From the NCBI GenBank assembly GCA_002350105.1, contig DEDT01000029.1:64773-119870 (forward strand): a stretch of 55,098 nucleotides of DNA, given 5' to 3'. Below are positions 14,682-23,903 of this stretch, piece after piece. Positions within the stretch are counted from its first letter, which is position 1. Every line of letters begins with the position of its first letter. A program made the translations under genes and the position numbers. Source of the stretch: Selenomonadaceae bacterium UBA2897 (GTDB lineage Bacteria > Bacillota > Negativicutes > Selenomonadales > Selenomonadaceae). The notes under the pieces are model-generated. The model saw only the letters and a program-made list of their open reading frames with translations, searched no databases and was not told the origin of the DNA.

Positions 14682-15482
14682 TCAAAGCGTCTGGAAAAAA
14701 TCCCTCGCCACTTTATCCTCATAAACTCTGACATCCGGCAGTTCTTGGTGCAGGTACTCCGCGAGGGCGTGGGCGATGGGGTATTCTGTGGCGAAGTGGC
14801 CGGCGTCGATGAGGTGGATGCCGAGGGCGGCCGCGTGTTGGGCGTCGTGGTAGCGGACGTCGCCGGTGAGGTAGCAGTCCGCACCGAGCCTGGCCGCGCG
14901 CTCGATGAATTCGGCACCGCTGCCACTGCAGAGTGCGACCTTGCGCACGGGGCGCGGGCCGGCGTCGACATAGCGCAGGTGATCGCAGGGCAGACCGGCT
15001 CGAACCTGCGCGGCGAAGTCCTGAATAGTCATGGGCGCAGGCAGCGTGCCGACGCGGCCGAGGCTTTCCACATGGCCGTTTTCGTCCTGCTGCGTAATGA
15101 CAAAGGCCGAGAGCTTGCGCAGGCCAACGGCCTCGGCGAGCACGTCATTGACGCCGCCCACCGCGATGTCGAGGTTCGTATGGGCACTGTAGACCGCGAT
15201 GCCCTTGCCGATGAGCTGAAGCATCATCCGGCCGAGGGGATTATCTGCGCGCACGCTTTTCTGCGCATGAAAGATGAGTGGATGATGGCTCACGATGAGG
15301 TTCGCGCCCACCTGCTCCGCCTCGGCGATGGCTGCCTCACTCACATCGAGACAGGTGAGGATACCGCGCACCTCCGCCACCGGGTCGCCGACCTGCAGAC
15401 CGGGGTTGTCCCACTCCTCCGCCAATGGCAGCGGCGCGAGGTGCTCCATCGCCCGCATGACGTCCTCTACCAATATCGACAT
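14682..15482 (-). CDS. Nif3-like dinuclear metal-centre hexameric protein
   Basis: The 266-residue product carries the family's metal ligands in VSHHPLIFH and near the C-terminus (DAGHFATE), plus WDNPGLQVG near the start and AHTNLD in the middle. The family is often annotated GTP cyclohydrolase I type 2; its true role is uncertain. GAGGAGG precedes the ATG. It starts 15 nt after trmK on the same strand, the usual Firmicute neighbour pair, so co-transcription is likely. Confidence 0.93.
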   Translation of the reverse strand: MSILVEDVMRAMEHLAPLPLAEEWDNPGLQVGDPVAEVRGILTCLDVSEAAIAEAEQVGANLIVSHHPLIFHAQKSVRADNPLGRMMLQLIGKGIAVYSAHTNLDIAVGGVNDVLAEAVGLRKLSAFVITQQDENGHVESLGRVGTLPAPMTIQDFAAQVRAGLPCDHLRYVDAGPRPVRKVALCSGSGAEFIERAARLGADCYLTGDVRYHDAQHAAALGIHLIDAGHFATEYPIAHALAEYLHQELPDVRVYEDKVARDFFQTL

Positions 15483-15497
15483 AGTTCTTTTTCCTCC

Positions 15498-16187
15498 TCA
15501 CCAGCTCAGGTGCTGCTCCAGCTCCTCGATATGCCGGCACGTTTCCTTGTACTTCTTGCCTTTCATCGCCCGCGGGCTCTTTTCCATGCCGCTCTTGGCA
15601 CGTTTCTCTGCGAAGAGCAGCGACTCGATGTGATGACGCAGCTCGGGGGGCTTCTTTTCCCAAAGCACAGGGCCGATGGCGAGAAGCACCGGCTCGGGCA
15701 GCTTGCGGCGGCCGTGCACGGCCTGGATGACTTCGTAGAGACGGCCGTCCGCCACGACCAGCGCTTCGTCCGCGATGTGCCAGCTGTGGCGATAGAGCCA
15801 GTGACGGAGCTGCGGTGCCGCATTCATGGGCTGCAGCACAAGGGTCTGCAGGCTCTTCGTGACCAGTGGCAGCGCCTCGAGGATCTCGATCATGAGCTGC
15901 CCGCCCATGCCCGCGATGCAGGCCGTCGCGACTTCACCGGGGGCGAAGGGCGCGAGACCGCTGCCCTGCCGCACCTCGATCTGGTCCTGCATGGCCTGCT
16001 GGGCCACGGTATGTCGCGCGGCATCGCAGGGGCCGGCGTTGAGGTCGCTGGCGATCACGTGCGGCACGCGGCCGCTCTCGACGAGCGCCGCCGCGAGATA
16101 GCCATGATCCGTGCCGATATCGGCCGCCGGCTGCCCATCGGGCACAAAGTCCGCCACAGCCTGCAGGCGATTGTCGAGCTTTATCAT
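15498..16187 (-). CDS. trmK: tRNA (adenine(22)-N1)-methyltransferase
   Basis: The 229-residue Rossmann methyltransferase has the SAM motif VADFVPDGQPAADIGTDHGY, then IASDLNAGP and ACIAGMGGQLM, and the LQPMNAAPQLRHWL segment typical of TrmK (YqfN). It methylates N1 of A22 in tRNA. The C-terminal quarter is a charged coiled-coil-like extension. GAGGAGGGG precedes the ATG. It is first in a trmK-nif3 operon downstream of tRNA-Asn. Confidence 0.95.
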   Translation of the reverse strand: MIKLDNRLQAVADFVPDGQPAADIGTDHGYLAAALVESGRVPHVIASDLNAGPCDAARHTVAQQAMQDQIEVRQGSGLAPFAPGEVATACIAGMGGQLMIEILEALPLVTKSLQTLVLQPMNAAPQLRHWLYRHSWHIADEALVVADGRLYEVIQAVHGRRKLPEPVLLAIGPVLWEKKPPELRHHIESLLFAEKRAKSGMEKSPRAMKGKKYKETCRHIEELEQHLSW

Positions 16188-16228
16188 ATTACCCCTCCTC
16201 TTCTGCTTTGGGATAATGTCTCAAAAAA

Positions 16229-16259
16229 CAAAAAGAGACGTAACACGCGTTACGCCTCT
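16229..16259 (-). terminator. Terminator of tRNA-Asn
   Basis: On the minus strand AGAGGCGTAAC and GTTACGTCTCT pair over 11 bp with one G-U, followed by TTTTTG. Confidence 0.8.
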
Positions 16260-16268
16260 GTAATTTAC

Positions 16269-16344
16269 TGGCTCCTCGAGCAGGATTCGAACCTGCGACA
16301 GCCTGATTAACAGTCAGGTGCTCTACCGGCTGAGCTATCGAGGA
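16269..16344 (-). tRNA. tRNA-Asn (GTT anticodon)
   Basis: The 76-nt cloverleaf has acceptor TCCTCGA/TCGAGGA, discriminator G and an encoded CCA. The anticodon stem CCTGA/TCAGG holds the loop CTGTTAA, giving anticodon GTT. The T-arm is GCAGGTTCGAATCCTGC. It has its own promoter and terminator. Confidence 0.95.
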
Positions 16345-16362
16345 ATCTCAACAACAGATATT

Positions 16363-16391
16363 ATTATAAAGGGTAAGGCGTGATCTGTCAA
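16363..16391 (-). promoter_or_regulatory. Promoter of tRNA-Asn
   Basis: TTGACA (16386-16391), 17 nt and TATAAT (16363-16368) on the minus strand lie directly after the rpoD stop codon. Confidence 0.85.
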
Positions 16392-16404
16392 CCCTTTTTA
16401 CCAA

Positions 16405-17511
16405 TTAGTCGAGAAAGTCCTTCAGTTTTTTGCTGCGACTCGGATGGCGGAGCTTGCGCAGGGCCTTGGCCTCGATCTGGCGGATGCGCTCACGCGTGAC
16501 GCCGAAATTCTGGCCGACTTCCTCCAGCGTGCGTGCACGCCCATCGTCGAGGCCGAAGCGAAGGCGCAGAACCTTCTCCTCGCGCTCCGTCAGCGTATCG
16601 AGCACTTCCTCCAGCTGCTCCTTCAGCAACATGAACGAAGCCGCATCGGCCGGAGCCAACGCATCCTGATCCTCGATGAAATCGCCGAGATGGGAGTCCT
16701 CCTCCTCGCCGATTGGCGTCTCCAGCGAGACCGGCTCCTGCGCGATCTTCATGATTTCGCGCACGCGGTCGACGGAGATATCCATTTCCTTGGCGATCTC
16801 CTCCGGCTTCGGCTCGCGGCCAAGCTGCTGCAGGAGCTGACGGGAGACGCGGATGAGCTTGTTGATGGTCTCGACCATGTGCACCGGGATGCGGATGGTG
16901 CGCGCCTGATCGGCAATGGCACGCGTGATGGCCTGGCGAATCCACCACGTCGCATAGGTGGAGAACTTGTAGCCCTTCGTATAGTCGAACTTCTCCACGG
17001 CCTTGATGAGGCCGAGATTGCCCTCCTGAATGAGGTCGAGGAACAGCATGCCGCGGCCAACATAACGCTTCGCGATGGAGACGACGAGGCGCAGATTCGC
17101 CTCGGCGAGCTTCTTCTGGGCCTCCATATCCCCCTCCGCCATGCGCTTGGCAAGGCTGACTTCCTCCTCGGCGGTCAGCAGGGGCACGCGGCCGATTTCC
17201 TTGAGGTACATGCGCACCGGATCATCGATACTCACGCCCTCCGGTACGGAGAGGTCGATTTCCTCCTCCTCTTCCTTCTCGCCGTCATCGCCATCGTCGT
17301 TCGGTTTCGTGTCGTCGACGATCTCGATGCCCTTCTTGCTGAACATGTCGTACATGGCGTCGATCTGATCCGGCGTGAGATCGACGGCTTGCAGGTCATC
17401 CACCAGCTCACCGTAGGTCAGCGTACCGCCGTTCTTCTTGCCACGGGCGACGAGATCATGGAGCAGTTTATCGCCCTGCTCCGCCGCCTGGGTACTCTTC
17501 TTATCAGCCAT
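16405..17511 (-). CDS. rpoD: RNA polymerase primary sigma factor
   Basis: The 368-residue product is the short Firmicute form without the long non-conserved insert. It has region 1.1 at the N-terminus, an acidic stretch (KEEEEEIDLS), and region 1.2 (DDPVRMYLKEIGRVPLL). Region 2 follows (NLRLVVSIAKRYVGRGM, KGYKFSTYATWWIRQAITRA), then region 3 and region 4 (VTRERIRQIEAKALRKLRHP). It directs core polymerase to the TTGACA/TATAAT promoters seen across the window. GGGAGG precedes the ATG. It is last in dgt-dnaG-rpoD, the conserved macromolecular-synthesis cluster. Confidence 0.98.
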   Translation of the reverse strand: MADKKSTQAAEQGDKLLHDLVARGKKNGGTLTYGELVDDLQAVDLTPDQIDAMYDMFSKKGIEIVDDTKPNDDGDDGEKEEEEEIDLSVPEGVSIDDPVRMYLKEIGRVPLLTAEEEVSLAKRMAEGDMEAQKKLAEANLRLVVSIAKRYVGRGMLFLDLIQEGNLGLIKAVEKFDYTKGYKFSTYATWWIRQAITRAIADQARTIRIPVHMVETINKLIRVSRQLLQQLGREPKPEEIAKEMDISVDRVREIMKIAQEPVSLETPIGEEEDSHLGDFIEDQDALAPADAASFMLLKEQLEEVLDTLTEREEKVLRLRFGLDDGRARTLEEVGQNFGVTRERIRQIEAKALRKLRHPSRSKKLKDFLD

Positions 17512-17600
17512 TCCGATTGCCTCCCGTGGGGCCCCCGCCCCATGTTATCCTACACAAACAGCTGTCATCAGCTGTAATATTTTCCCAAACCTTGTCATGG

Positions 17601-19412
17601 TCACGCTTCCTGCGTGGCCTCAATGAGCTGCATGAGCGTGCGCACCTCGGCGAGCTCCTGCATAGCCTTCGCGGCATCACCCGCCTCGCTCGCAGCCTGC
17701 GCCGCACGGCTGTGCGCGGCGCGCAGGCGCTCGAGATAGCGCCGCCTCAGCAGCGTCACGGAATCCTCATAGGCCCGCACCTCATGCTCGGGGTGATCCG
17801 GGTCCGTGTCCTCCGTGAGCGCCAGCGTCAGGTCATCGCCGGCTTCGCCCGACAGCTCCGCGGCCGCACGTGCCGCATCAAAGGGCTTGCCCGCCGCTGC
17901 CTGCTGGCGCAGATAGCTAAGAATCTCCTTTTGCACCGTATCGGCGATAGCCTCATCCGGCAGATCATCAGCCAGGCCCTCCAGGAGCTCCGGCTGCTGC
18001 CAGACGCGGCGGATGATACAGCGCCCCGCCTTCTGCTCGGCGGAGTCCGCCCGGTGCACAGCCTGCCGCACCGGTGCGACGGCGGGCATCGTCTCTTCTG
18101 GCGGCGCCTCGCGCACGGCGCGCTTCAGGTTGTCCTTCAGCGTGCCCTCATCGACGAGCAGTGCCTGGGCGAGCCTTTTCTCGTAATCCTGCCGCTGCAT
18201 GGTGTTGGCCGCATCGGCGATGACGGGTGCCATCGCCTGCGTGATGCGACTGCGGCCATCCGGCGTGCCCGCGTCAAATTCCCTCAGCGCATGCTGCAGC
18301 ATATAGCTGTAGAGATCCTGCGCCTTTTCCGCGAGCTTGCGAAAGGCCTCCGCACCGTGCTTGCGGATGTACTCATCCGGGTCCTTGCCATCCGGCACGA
18401 CGATGACGCGCACCTCCGCGCCCGTGCGCTGCACGATGGACAGAGCCCGTAGCGTGGCCTTCTGTCCCGCCGCATCGCTGTCGTAGCAGAAATAGATCCG
18501 CTGTGCGTACTGCAGCAGCAGCCGCGCATGTTCCTGCGTAAAGGCCGTCCCCAGCGTCGCCACAACGTTCTGCACGCCCGCCCCGAACACGGAGATCGCA
18601 TCCATGTATCCTTCGACCACGATGGCATAGCCCGCGTCCTGAATGGCGCGATGGCTGCGATCGAGTCCGAAAAGCAGTTTCCGCTTGTTGAAGAGGATGG
18701 TCTCAGGTGTATTGAGGTACTTTGGCTTGCTGTCGTCGAGCACACGCCCGCCGAAGCCGACAACGCGCCCGCGGATATCCGCGATGGGAATGATCACGCG
18801 GTTACGGAAACGGTCGTAGAGGCCGTTTCCCTGCCGCCGCTGCGCAGAGAGGCCCGCTGCCAGCAGGACTTCTGCGGGCACTTCCCTTTTCTGGAAGGCC
18901 CGGCTCAACATATCCCAGGCATCGGGCGCAAAGCCCAGAGAAAACTCCTCGATGGTCTCCTTGCTGATGCCGCGTCCCGCGAAATACGCGAGTCCCGGCT
19001 GACCGTAACGGGTCAGGGTGAGACAATTGTGGAAGTAATCCCGGGCCATCTTGTTGACCTGCCGCAGATTGGCGAACTGACGATCGCGGGCTTCCTGCTC
19101 CGGCGTGCGTTCCCGGGCGGGCATGGGGATGCCCAGCTTCTCTGCCTGCATGCGGATGGCGTCGAAATAGGTGATATTCTCGATCAGCGAGAGGAACTTG
19201 AACGCATTGCCGCCTGCATGACAGCCAAAGCAGTAGAAAAAGCCTTTATCCGGCACAACGGAGAACGATGGCGTCTTTTCATGATGAAAGGGGCAGCAGC
19301 CCCAATAACGGTTTCCCCGCCGTTTCATGGGGACATAGCTCTGCACGACCTGCAGGATGTCCGTCTGTGCGTCCACCTGTGCCACAAAGGCATCCATGGC
19401 CTCACTGTGCAT
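17601..19412 (-). CDS. dnaG: DNA primase
   Basis: The 603-residue product has the zinc-binding domain first (GCCPFHHEKTPSFSV ... FYCFGCHAGG, a CHCC set). The catalytic core follows with the Toprim motifs VVEGYMDAIS and FCYDSDAAGQ, then a divergent C-terminal helicase-interaction region. It primes replication forks. The start at 19412 was chosen because GGAGGTG lies about 10 nt before it; an ATG seven codons upstream has no site. It lies 89 nt upstream of rpoD. Confidence 0.97.
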   Translation of the reverse strand: MHSEAMDAFVAQVDAQTDILQVVQSYVPMKRRGNRYWGCCPFHHEKTPSFSVVPDKGFFYCFGCHAGGNAFKFLSLIENITYFDAIRMQAEKLGIPMPARERTPEQEARDRQFANLRQVNKMARDYFHNCLTLTRYGQPGLAYFAGRGISKETIEEFSLGFAPDAWDMLSRAFQKREVPAEVLLAAGLSAQRRQGNGLYDRFRNRVIIPIADIRGRVVGFGGRVLDDSKPKYLNTPETILFNKRKLLFGLDRSHRAIQDAGYAIVVEGYMDAISVFGAGVQNVVATLGTAFTQEHARLLLQYAQRIYFCYDSDAAGQKATLRALSIVQRTGAEVRVIVVPDGKDPDEYIRKHGAEAFRKLAEKAQDLYSYMLQHALREFDAGTPDGRSRITQAMAPVIADAANTMQRQDYEKRLAQALLVDEGTLKDNLKRAVREAPPEETMPAVAPVRQAVHRADSAEQKAGRCIIRRVWQQPELLEGLADDLPDEAIADTVQKEILSYLRQQAAAGKPFDAARAAAELSGEAGDDLTLALTEDTDPDHPEHEVRAYEDSVTLLRRRYLERLRAAHSRAAQAASEAGDAAKAMQELAEVRTLMQLIEATQEA

Positions 19413-19650
19413 CGCGCTGCCCACCTCCATCACTGATATCGGTTACATAGCCGATACTTTATTTTTATTCGCCACACAAAAGCAAATCCCTGCCCGACAG
19501 AAGAAAAAAAAATTGCTCCATTTTCGTATACTTGCTCATGTTCCCGGCAAGACGGATGCTTTCGTGCCTTTTTACTCAATTCGACGCAACGAGGTCAAAC
19601 CCTTCTTTTTTATCACAAAGAATTCAAAATGTCAAGAGGAAAGCTCCTGC

Positions 19651-20664
19651 TCAGCGTTCACGCAAGGTCCACAAGGGCGGCAGAAAGATCTTGTTGAACA
19701 GCTGCAGCGCATAGCTGTCCGTTAGGCCTGCGATATAATCGGTGAGAATCTGCTCACGACTCCAGCGCTCCTCCTGTCGCACGAAGTGCTCCGGCAGCTC
19801 AAGGAAATGATCCCGGAAGTGCTCGTAGAGACTGCGCAGCACGAAAGATGCCTGCGCCCTCTCGTGCGCCAGTACGTCCGAGAGGTAGATGTGCTGGAAC
19901 ATGAACTGCCGGAAGGTATCCATGGCCGCCCTGACCTCCGGCGACTGGCGGATGTCGCCCGTGCCCGCCGAAGCTTCGATCATATCCGCCACCATCGTCG
20001 TAATCATCTGTGAGGTGTCGTAGCCCAGCGTCTCGAAAACCTCCGTCGGCAGACCGTCGCGCTCTAAAAGTCCCGCGCGCAGGCTGTCGTCGTAGTCGTG
20101 GCTCAGGTAGGCGATGCGGTCGGCCGTATGCACGATACGCCCCTCCAGGGTCTTCGCGCGCCCTTTTCCCGAATGATTCAGGATGCCGTCCATGGTCTCT
20201 TCGGTGAGGTTCAGTCCTTTGCCTTGCTTTTCGAGGTATTTCACCACGCGCAGACTCTGCTCATTGTGGCGGAAATGCCCCGTGAGATCCTGCATCACGG
20301 CCTCGCCCGAATGGCCGAAAGGCGTATGGCCCACGTCGTGCCCCAGCGCAATGGCCTCCGTGAGGTCTTCGTTCAGCCGCAGGCCGCGCGCGATCGTGCG
20401 TGAAATCTGCGCGACCTCGAGGCTGTGCGTCATACGCGTGCGGTAATGGTCGCCCGAGGTGATATAGACCTGCGTCTTGTGCTTGAGCCGACGGAAGCAC
20501 TTCGCGTGCAGGATGCGGTCGCGGTCCCGCTGGAACTTCGTGCGGAACGGGCACTCCTCCATCGGATGCTCCCGCCGTGCCTCCCGGCTCTTCGCGGCAA
20601 GCGGCGAGAGGATCTGATCCTCCAGTGCCTCCGTGCGCTCCCGTATTGTCGCATATTCCTTCAT
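19651..20664 (-). CDS. Deoxyguanosinetriphosphate triphosphohydrolase-like protein (HD domain)
   Basis: The 337-residue HD-superfamily product has HSLEVAQISRTIARGL, ALGHDVGHTPFGHSGE and the later metal aspartate in IVHTADRIAYLSHDYDD. It belongs to the dGTPase type 2 family, which hydrolyses dNTPs to nucleosides and triphosphate. It starts 18 nt after the stop of the receiver gene and precedes dnaG. The interval 19413-19650 between it and dnaG holds an AT-rich stretch likely containing the dnaG promoter; nothing else was recognised there. Confidence 0.92.
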   Translation of the reverse strand: MKEYATIRERTEALEDQILSPLAAKSREARREHPMEECPFRTKFQRDRDRILHAKCFRRLKHKTQVYITSGDHYRTRMTHSLEVAQISRTIARGLRLNEDLTEAIALGHDVGHTPFGHSGEAVMQDLTGHFRHNEQSLRVVKYLEKQGKGLNLTEETMDGILNHSGKGRAKTLEGRIVHTADRIAYLSHDYDDSLRAGLLERDGLPTEVFETLGYDTSQMITTMVADMIEASAGTGDIRQSPEVRAAMDTFRQFMFQHIYLSDVLAHERAQASFVLRSLYEHFRDHFLELPEHFVRQEERWSREQILTDYIAGLTDSYALQLFNKIFLPPLWTLRER

Positions 20665-20682
20665 GCGAATGCCTCCCTGATT

Positions 20683-21072
20683 TTACTTTTGCAGCAGGCC
20701 GAGGTTCTGCATAACCTGCTCGACCTTCGCCGTGTCGACGGGCTTCGAGGCGTAGGCATCGCAGCCGAGCGCGAAGGCCTCATCGACGTATTCCACATCG
20801 GCCAGTGCCGTCATCATGATGATCTTGGCGCGGGGCAGCTGATGCTGTTCCTCCATGGCGCGCACGACCTTCAGCACCTTCAGCCCATCGACGCGGGGCA
20901 TCATGATATCGAGGCACAGGAGCTCGTAGGGCGTTTTCGCCTTAACGGCATCCATATAGAGATCGAGTGCCTCCATCCCATCCACGGCGATGTCGCACGT
21001 ACCATACGCTGACATGAATTTTTGAAAGAATGCCCGGCTGACGCGGTCATCTTCGGCTATCAGGATCTTCAT
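20683..21072 (-). CDS. Stand-alone receiver protein (CheY-like)
   Basis: The 129-residue product is a single REC domain: acidic pocket AEDD at residues 6-9, phosphoacceptor Asp in CLDIMMPRVDG near 55, conserved Thr/Ala in MMTALAD and Lys in YASKPVD. There is no output domain. It overlaps the preceding kinase gene by 4 nt (ATGA), so the two are translationally coupled. It is likely phosphorylated by that kinase and/or CheA. Confidence 0.92.
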   Translation of the reverse strand: MKILIAEDDRVSRAFFQKFMSAYGTCDIAVDGMEALDLYMDAVKAKTPYELLCLDIMMPRVDGLKVLKVVRAMEEQHQLPRAKIIMMTALADVEYVDEAFALGCDAYASKPVDTAKVEQVMQNLGLLQK

Positions 21073-22829
21073 ATATGCTTTCCTCCATTACCAGTCTGCT
21101 CATCTGCTTTCTTCCTTGGCGCGGCCGCCGGTTCTCCTGTCAGCTTCTGCTCGCAATAGGCCAGCAGGTCGCTGATGTCCTCCTCCCTGACCTCCGGGAT
21201 GACCGGCTCTTCCTCCCGTGCGGCGTCGTGCTCCGGCCGCATAAATACGGTCTGCCGCCCCCTTGGCGTCTCGGCCGCCGTTGTCACCACGAGCGGCAGC
21301 CAGAACGAGAAAGCACTGCCGCGCCCCGGCACGGAATAGAGGTCGATACCACCGCCCATGCGGTGCACGAGCTCGTGCACGATGGCGAGCCCCAGTCCCG
21401 TACCGCCGAAGCGCCGCGTCGTCGAGCCATCGACCTGCTGAAAGGGCTGGAAGAGCTTTTTCTGAGCCTCCTCGGGAATGCCGATGCCCGTGTCGCGCAC
21501 GGTGATCTCCAGCGTGCGGCTTGTTCCCTGCTCACCGGGTGCCGCCTTGACCGTGATACCGCCGTGCTGCGTGAACTTCAGCGCATTGTTCAGTAGATTG
21601 TTGAGAATCTGGCGCAGGCGCAGGGCATCGCCCATGGCGTAGCGCGGCAGCAGCGTGAGATCCGGCGGCGTGAACGTGAGTCCCTTACGCGTGGCGAGTT
21701 TCGCGTAGATGGTACAGACACTCGTGAGCGTTTCATGCAGGTCATAGCCGATATTTTCCACCTGCATGTGACCGCTATCGAGCTTCGCGAAGTCAAGGAT
21801 ATCACTGACGATACGCAGGAGGTCCGACGAACACTGCTTGGCATTCGTGAGGTATTCCTTTTGCTCGCCCGTGAGCTCCGTACGCAGCGCGAGGTCGATC
21901 ATGCCGTTCATACCGTTGATCGGCGTGCGGATTTCATGACTCATGTTCGCGAGGAATTCCCCCTTGGCATGACTCGCATCCTCGGCCCGCTGCCGGGCTT
22001 CGTCGAGGGCCTGCTCGCGCTGCTGGCGCGCCGAGACGTCGATGAGCAAGAGGACGATCTTCCGCGTGTGCTCGCCGGGGGTCTGGGAAAGAAAAACATG
22101 CAGCCAGAGGGGCTGAAGGCCTCCCATGCGATGCATCGTGACCGTGAACTCGCTCGTAAAGTTCTCATCCGCGATGGCCTGCTCCAGGTTCTGGCGCACG
22201 GGACAACGCACGCAGAGGTGCCCGCGGCCGCACCCGCTCTCGAAGCTGTTCTCGCAGCGGAACGCGTCGCCGAACTGCATGCCACGGCTCTCCCGCGTCT
22301 CGCGCTGGAGGATCTCCTCCGCCGACTCGTTCATATCGAGGATGGCCGCACGCACATCGAGCACGCAGAGACCGACCTTCGCCGCCGCGAATACCGCCCG
22401 CGTATAGGTGCGGTCGCGCTTGACTTTCTCCTCCATGCGGCGCATGCGCGTGACGTCGCGCAGGATGACGGAGCATCCCGTGACGCGCCCATCGATATGC
22501 ATGATGGGCGAGCAGGTCGCCGAGAGATAGACGGGACGTCCCGCGCGGTAGATGCCAATATTGCGGGAAAGGCCGACGGAGGCGCAGCCCGTCATGGCCT
22601 GCCGCAGTGGGTCGTGATAGGGCTTACCCGTGCTGAGCCGCACGAGGGGGCAGACCTCCATGCAGAGCAGGCCGCGGACATCCTGGCCCTCACAGCCGAG
22701 GATATGCCGGGCCGCCGGGTTGATGTAGGTAATCTGCTCATCCTGATCCGTCAGGATGACGCCATCGCCGATACTGCCCAGAAGCCCCTGCAGTACCTCG
22801 AAGGACACGCGTTCCTTTTTCACTGGCAT
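21069..22829 (-). CDS. PAS-PAS sensor histidine kinase with cysteine cluster
   Basis: The 586-residue product has no membrane segments. PAS1 (about 10-125) is followed by a second PAS-like domain (about 140-265) carrying the cysteine set CENSFESGCGRGHLCVRCPV. HisKA follows with the phospho-His in NMSHEIRTPING near residue 296. HATPase_c has RQILNNLLNNALKFT, DTGIGIP and GGTGLGLAIV. The cysteine arrangement suggests metal or redox sensing, by inference. The ATG at 22829 has GAGGTG 7 nt upstream and was preferred to a GTG three codons earlier. It is coupled to the receiver gene and follows cheB. Confidence 0.92.
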   Translation of the reverse strand: MPVKKERVSFEVLQGLLGSIGDGVILTDQDEQITYINPAARHILGCEGQDVRGLLCMEVCPLVRLSTGKPYHDPLRQAMTGCASVGLSRNIGIYRAGRPVYLSATCSPIMHIDGRVTGCSVILRDVTRMRRMEEKVKRDRTYTRAVFAAAKVGLCVLDVRAAILDMNESAEEILQRETRESRGMQFGDAFRCENSFESGCGRGHLCVRCPVRQNLEQAIADENFTSEFTVTMHRMGGLQPLWLHVFLSQTPGEHTRKIVLLLIDVSARQQREQALDEARQRAEDASHAKGEFLANMSHEIRTPINGMNGMIDLALRTELTGEQKEYLTNAKQCSSDLLRIVSDILDFAKLDSGHMQVENIGYDLHETLTSVCTIYAKLATRKGLTFTPPDLTLLPRYAMGDALRLRQILNNLLNNALKFTQHGGITVKAAPGEQGTSRTLEITVRDTGIGIPEEAQKKLFQPFQQVDGSTTRRFGGTGLGLAIVHELVHRMGGGIDLYSVPGRGSAFSFWLPLVVTTAAETPRGRQTVFMRPEHDAAREEEPVIPEVREEDISDLLAYCEQKLTGEPAAAPRKKADEQTGNGGKHI

Positions 22830-22862
22830 AACACTCACCTCTGATGATAATCCCCGCAGCGC

Positions 22863-23861
22863 TCAGGCATGTGCCGCCGCGAGGATAGCCCCCGCAATCG
22901 CATCCAGCGGCAGCTGGCGCTCGACGGCACCGAGCTCATAGGCCGCGCGGGGCATGCCGTAGACGACGCAGCTCTTTTCATCCTGCCCGATGGTATGCGC
23001 GCCCGCCTCACGCATGCGCCGCAGACCCTCGGCTCCGTCGGCCCCCATGCCGGTAAAAATGACGCCGAGGGCACGATTTTTGACATTTGCAGCCACGGAC
23101 TCAAACAGCACATCGACGGAAGGACAGTGGCCATTGACGAGCGGCCCGCGCGCACAGCTGGCAAAAAGTCCGCCGCCTGCACGCACGCGCAAATGCTGGT
23201 CTCCGGGTGCCACGTAGATATGGTCGGGCATGAGCCGGTCTCCCTCCTGTGCTTCCTTCGCTGCCAGCAGGGATTCGCGGTCGAGCCGCTGGGCAAAGAG
23301 ACGCGAAAAGCCGGGCGGGATATGCTGCACGATGACGATGGGCGGCAACGGCGGCACGAGGCTCCTGATCACACGAGCCAGTGCCTCGGTGCCACCCGTC
23401 GAGGCCCCCAGCGCGATGAGTGCAAGCTTGCCCGCCTGAGCGCCGGCCGCCGGCAAGGCAGAGGGAACACCCGCCGCCTGCGCCGCGATACGCAGGATGC
23501 GCCGGGCGAGCTCCGCACAGAATACCTTCTGGGAGCAGCCGCCCGCAGGCTTCTGCATGAAATCCCATGCCCCTGCCTCCCGCGCCAGGGGCTCGTAGCG
23601 CGCATCTCCCGTCAGCACGAGCGTTGGCTGGTCATACTGCACGAGCAGGCGATGCAGGAACTCGATGCCATCCATGCGCGGCATTTCGACGTCGAGCACC
23701 ATGACATCAGGGGCAAAAGCCAGGATCTGGTCCCGTGCCTCAAAGGGGTCACCCGCCGTCGCCAGCTGACTGCCAGGCGGCAGGAATTTGGGCAGTTCCT
23801 GCGCGAGCAGGGTACGGAAGAGCAGCGCGTCGTCGACGAGCAGGACGCGAACCGGTTGCAT
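22863..23861 (-). CDS. cheB: Chemotaxis response regulator / protein-glutamate methylesterase
   Basis: The 332-residue product has a receiver domain first (LLVDDALLFR, VMVLDVEMPRMDG with the phospho-Asp, LTGDA). The methylesterase domain has the catalytic triad in GASTGG (Ser), VQHIPPGF (His) and FTGMGADGAEG (Asp). It demethylates and deamidates chemoreceptors when phosphorylated by CheA. It lies 42 nt after cheR in the chemosensory operon and looks intact, unlike cheA and the mcp. Confidence 0.96.
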   Translation of the reverse strand: MQPVRVLLVDDALLFRTLLAQELPKFLPPGSQLATAGDPFEARDQILAFAPDVMVLDVEMPRMDGIEFLHRLLVQYDQPTLVLTGDARYEPLAREAGAWDFMQKPAGGCSQKVFCAELARRILRIAAQAAGVPSALPAAGAQAGKLALIALGASTGGTEALARVIRSLVPPLPPIVIVQHIPPGFSRLFAQRLDRESLLAAKEAQEGDRLMPDHIYVAPGDQHLRVRAGGGLFASCARGPLVNGHCPSVDVLFESVAANVKNRALGVIFTGMGADGAEGLRRMREAGAHTIGQDEKSCVVYGMPRAAYELGAVERQLPLDAIAGAILAAAHA

Positions 23862-23903
23862 GGTATCCCTCCACTTTTCTCTATGAATCTTCAGGAAACG
23901 AGT

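Noticed and set aside
13655..14971. Longer 438-codon version of the YitT gene
   Set aside because: The extra N-terminus overlaps nif3 on the same strand, is Pro/Ser/Thr-rich and has no ribosome binding site; TTG at 14596 has one.
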